Part shown: piece by piece, positions 23,455 through 23,838 of the stretch | Layout: the number at the start of each line of letters is the position of its first letter | Position numbering within the stretch: the stretch's first letter is position 1 | NCBI GenBank assembly: GCA_034717835.1 | Contig: JAYELZ010000039.1 | Coordinates: 1 to 23,838, forward strand | Direction of reading: 5' to 3' | Length of the DNA: 23,838 nt | Source of the DNA: G713 sp034717835 | GTDB lineage: Bacteria; Chloroflexota; Anaerolineae; B4-G1; SLSP01 | Made by a program: the position numbers and the translations under genes | Notes under the pieces: generated by a model | Database searches by the model: none | The model's input: the letters and a program-made list of their open reading frames with translations, nothing else | What the model was told of the DNA's origin: nothing

Positions 23455-23838
23455 CAACGGTACCTTTGGGTAAATTGACCAGTTGCAAACGCACCCGTTC
23501 TACTTGCAACGTCCGTCCCAACTCCTCGACCGCGCTGCGCAAGATCGCTTCCACCTGTACGGAATCGCGCACCCGGCTCACGATCTCACTCCGGGCCTGT
23601 TCCTGTGTGGCCCGCAAACGCGAACCCTCCAAAAGACGCGCGTTATCTAACGCCAATGCCAGTTGTCCTACCACGTCCGTGACCAACCGCTGGGATTCCT
23701 GCGACCAGGGATGCGTAGCTGTGAAAGTAAGTACGCCTAGCGTCTGTTGTTGCATCCGGATGGGGGCCAAGAGGAAATACTGCCCATCAACCTGCTGCAC
23801 TTGCACCTCCGTCAATTCACCCTGCACGAACGGTAGCA
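23444..23838 (-). CDS. GAF-domain protein (5' part beyond window)
   Basis: The frame is open at the right edge; residues LPFVQGEL precede the GTG at 23827, so that codon need not be the start. About 131 codons remain. The first 75 form the second half of a GAF domain (FLLAPIRMQQQTLGVLTFTA, then a WSQESQRLVTDVVGQLALAL helix and DNARLLEGS). They are followed by a helical linker and the C-terminal tail IVSRVRDSVQVEAILRSAVE, ELGRTLQVERVRLQL. This tail corresponds to those ending the next two GAF receptor proteins. The stop is TAG at 23446-23444. The coding end overlaps the lipoprotein start by 11 bases, so this gene belongs to the same operon and no kinase domain follows its last GAF. Whether the unseen N terminus has membrane or enzymatic domains is unknown. 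Confidence 0.85.
   Translation of the reverse strand, partial: LPFVQGELTEVQVQQVDGQYFLLAPIRMQQQTLGVLTFTATHPWSQESQRLVTDVVGQLALALDNARLLEGSRLRATQEQARSEIVSRVRDSVQVEAILRSAVEELGRTLQVERVRLQLVNLPKGTVDEE

Overview
The window looks like chromosomal DNA of a Chloroflexota bacterium of the Anaerolineae/Caldilineae type. That is an inference from style, not from a marker gene. The supporting signs are a long VanW-family wall protein, Ig-like repeats with the phrase ITYTWQATGQ, a YLPLIIK motif in a secreted protein, very long multi-GAF sensors, medium GC, strong AGGAGG-type ribosome sites, and degenerate repeats of the CACCACTAAGGC and TTCCTCGCTCCG kinds between genes. No rRNA, tRNA, CRISPR array, transposase or phage structural gene was recognised.

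Left part (1-6227, all minus strand). A gene open at the left edge encodes an N-acetylmuramidase with two SH3-like domains and a C-terminal helix-hairpin-helix. Upstream of it lie a multi-pass DUF4126-like membrane protein, a short nitroreductase, a secreted three-repeat Ig-like protein with an unknown C-terminal domain (GTG start), and a small LiaF-like membrane protein. The last of these overlaps a second nitroreductase by ATGA. Intergenic gaps carry degenerate repeats, including a 29-base element found upstream of both the muramidase and the short nitroreductase.

Middle part (6228-11169). A plus-strand gene for an unrecognised two-helix membrane protein converges on a VanW-family gene, with a large shared hairpin between them. 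A divergent PHP-domain phosphoesterase gene with no Shine-Dalgarno site follows. It converges on a two-cluster ferredoxin gene, with a perfect 17-base-pair terminator palindrome between them. The ferredoxin has its own TTGACA/TAAAAT promoter.

Right part (11259-23838, all minus strand). This is a 12.6 kb sensory block. In transcription order it holds a GAF protein (cut by the right edge), a lipoprotein of the ABC_sub_bind family with no permease or ATPase beside it, a Cache-like/HAMP/five-GAF membrane receptor, a six-helix membrane protein with four GAF domains, a PF04672-type SAM methyltransferase, and a soluble multi-GAF histidine kinase with two receiver domains. The first four genes overlap or nearly touch. 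The two complete GAF membrane proteins have no kinase, cyclase or receiver domain, so the soluble hybrid kinase is the only obvious output in the block. The inferred picture is a distributed sensor: a periplasmic ligand protein and two membrane GAF receptors acting on a cytosolic kinase, with a methyltransferase of unknown role between them.
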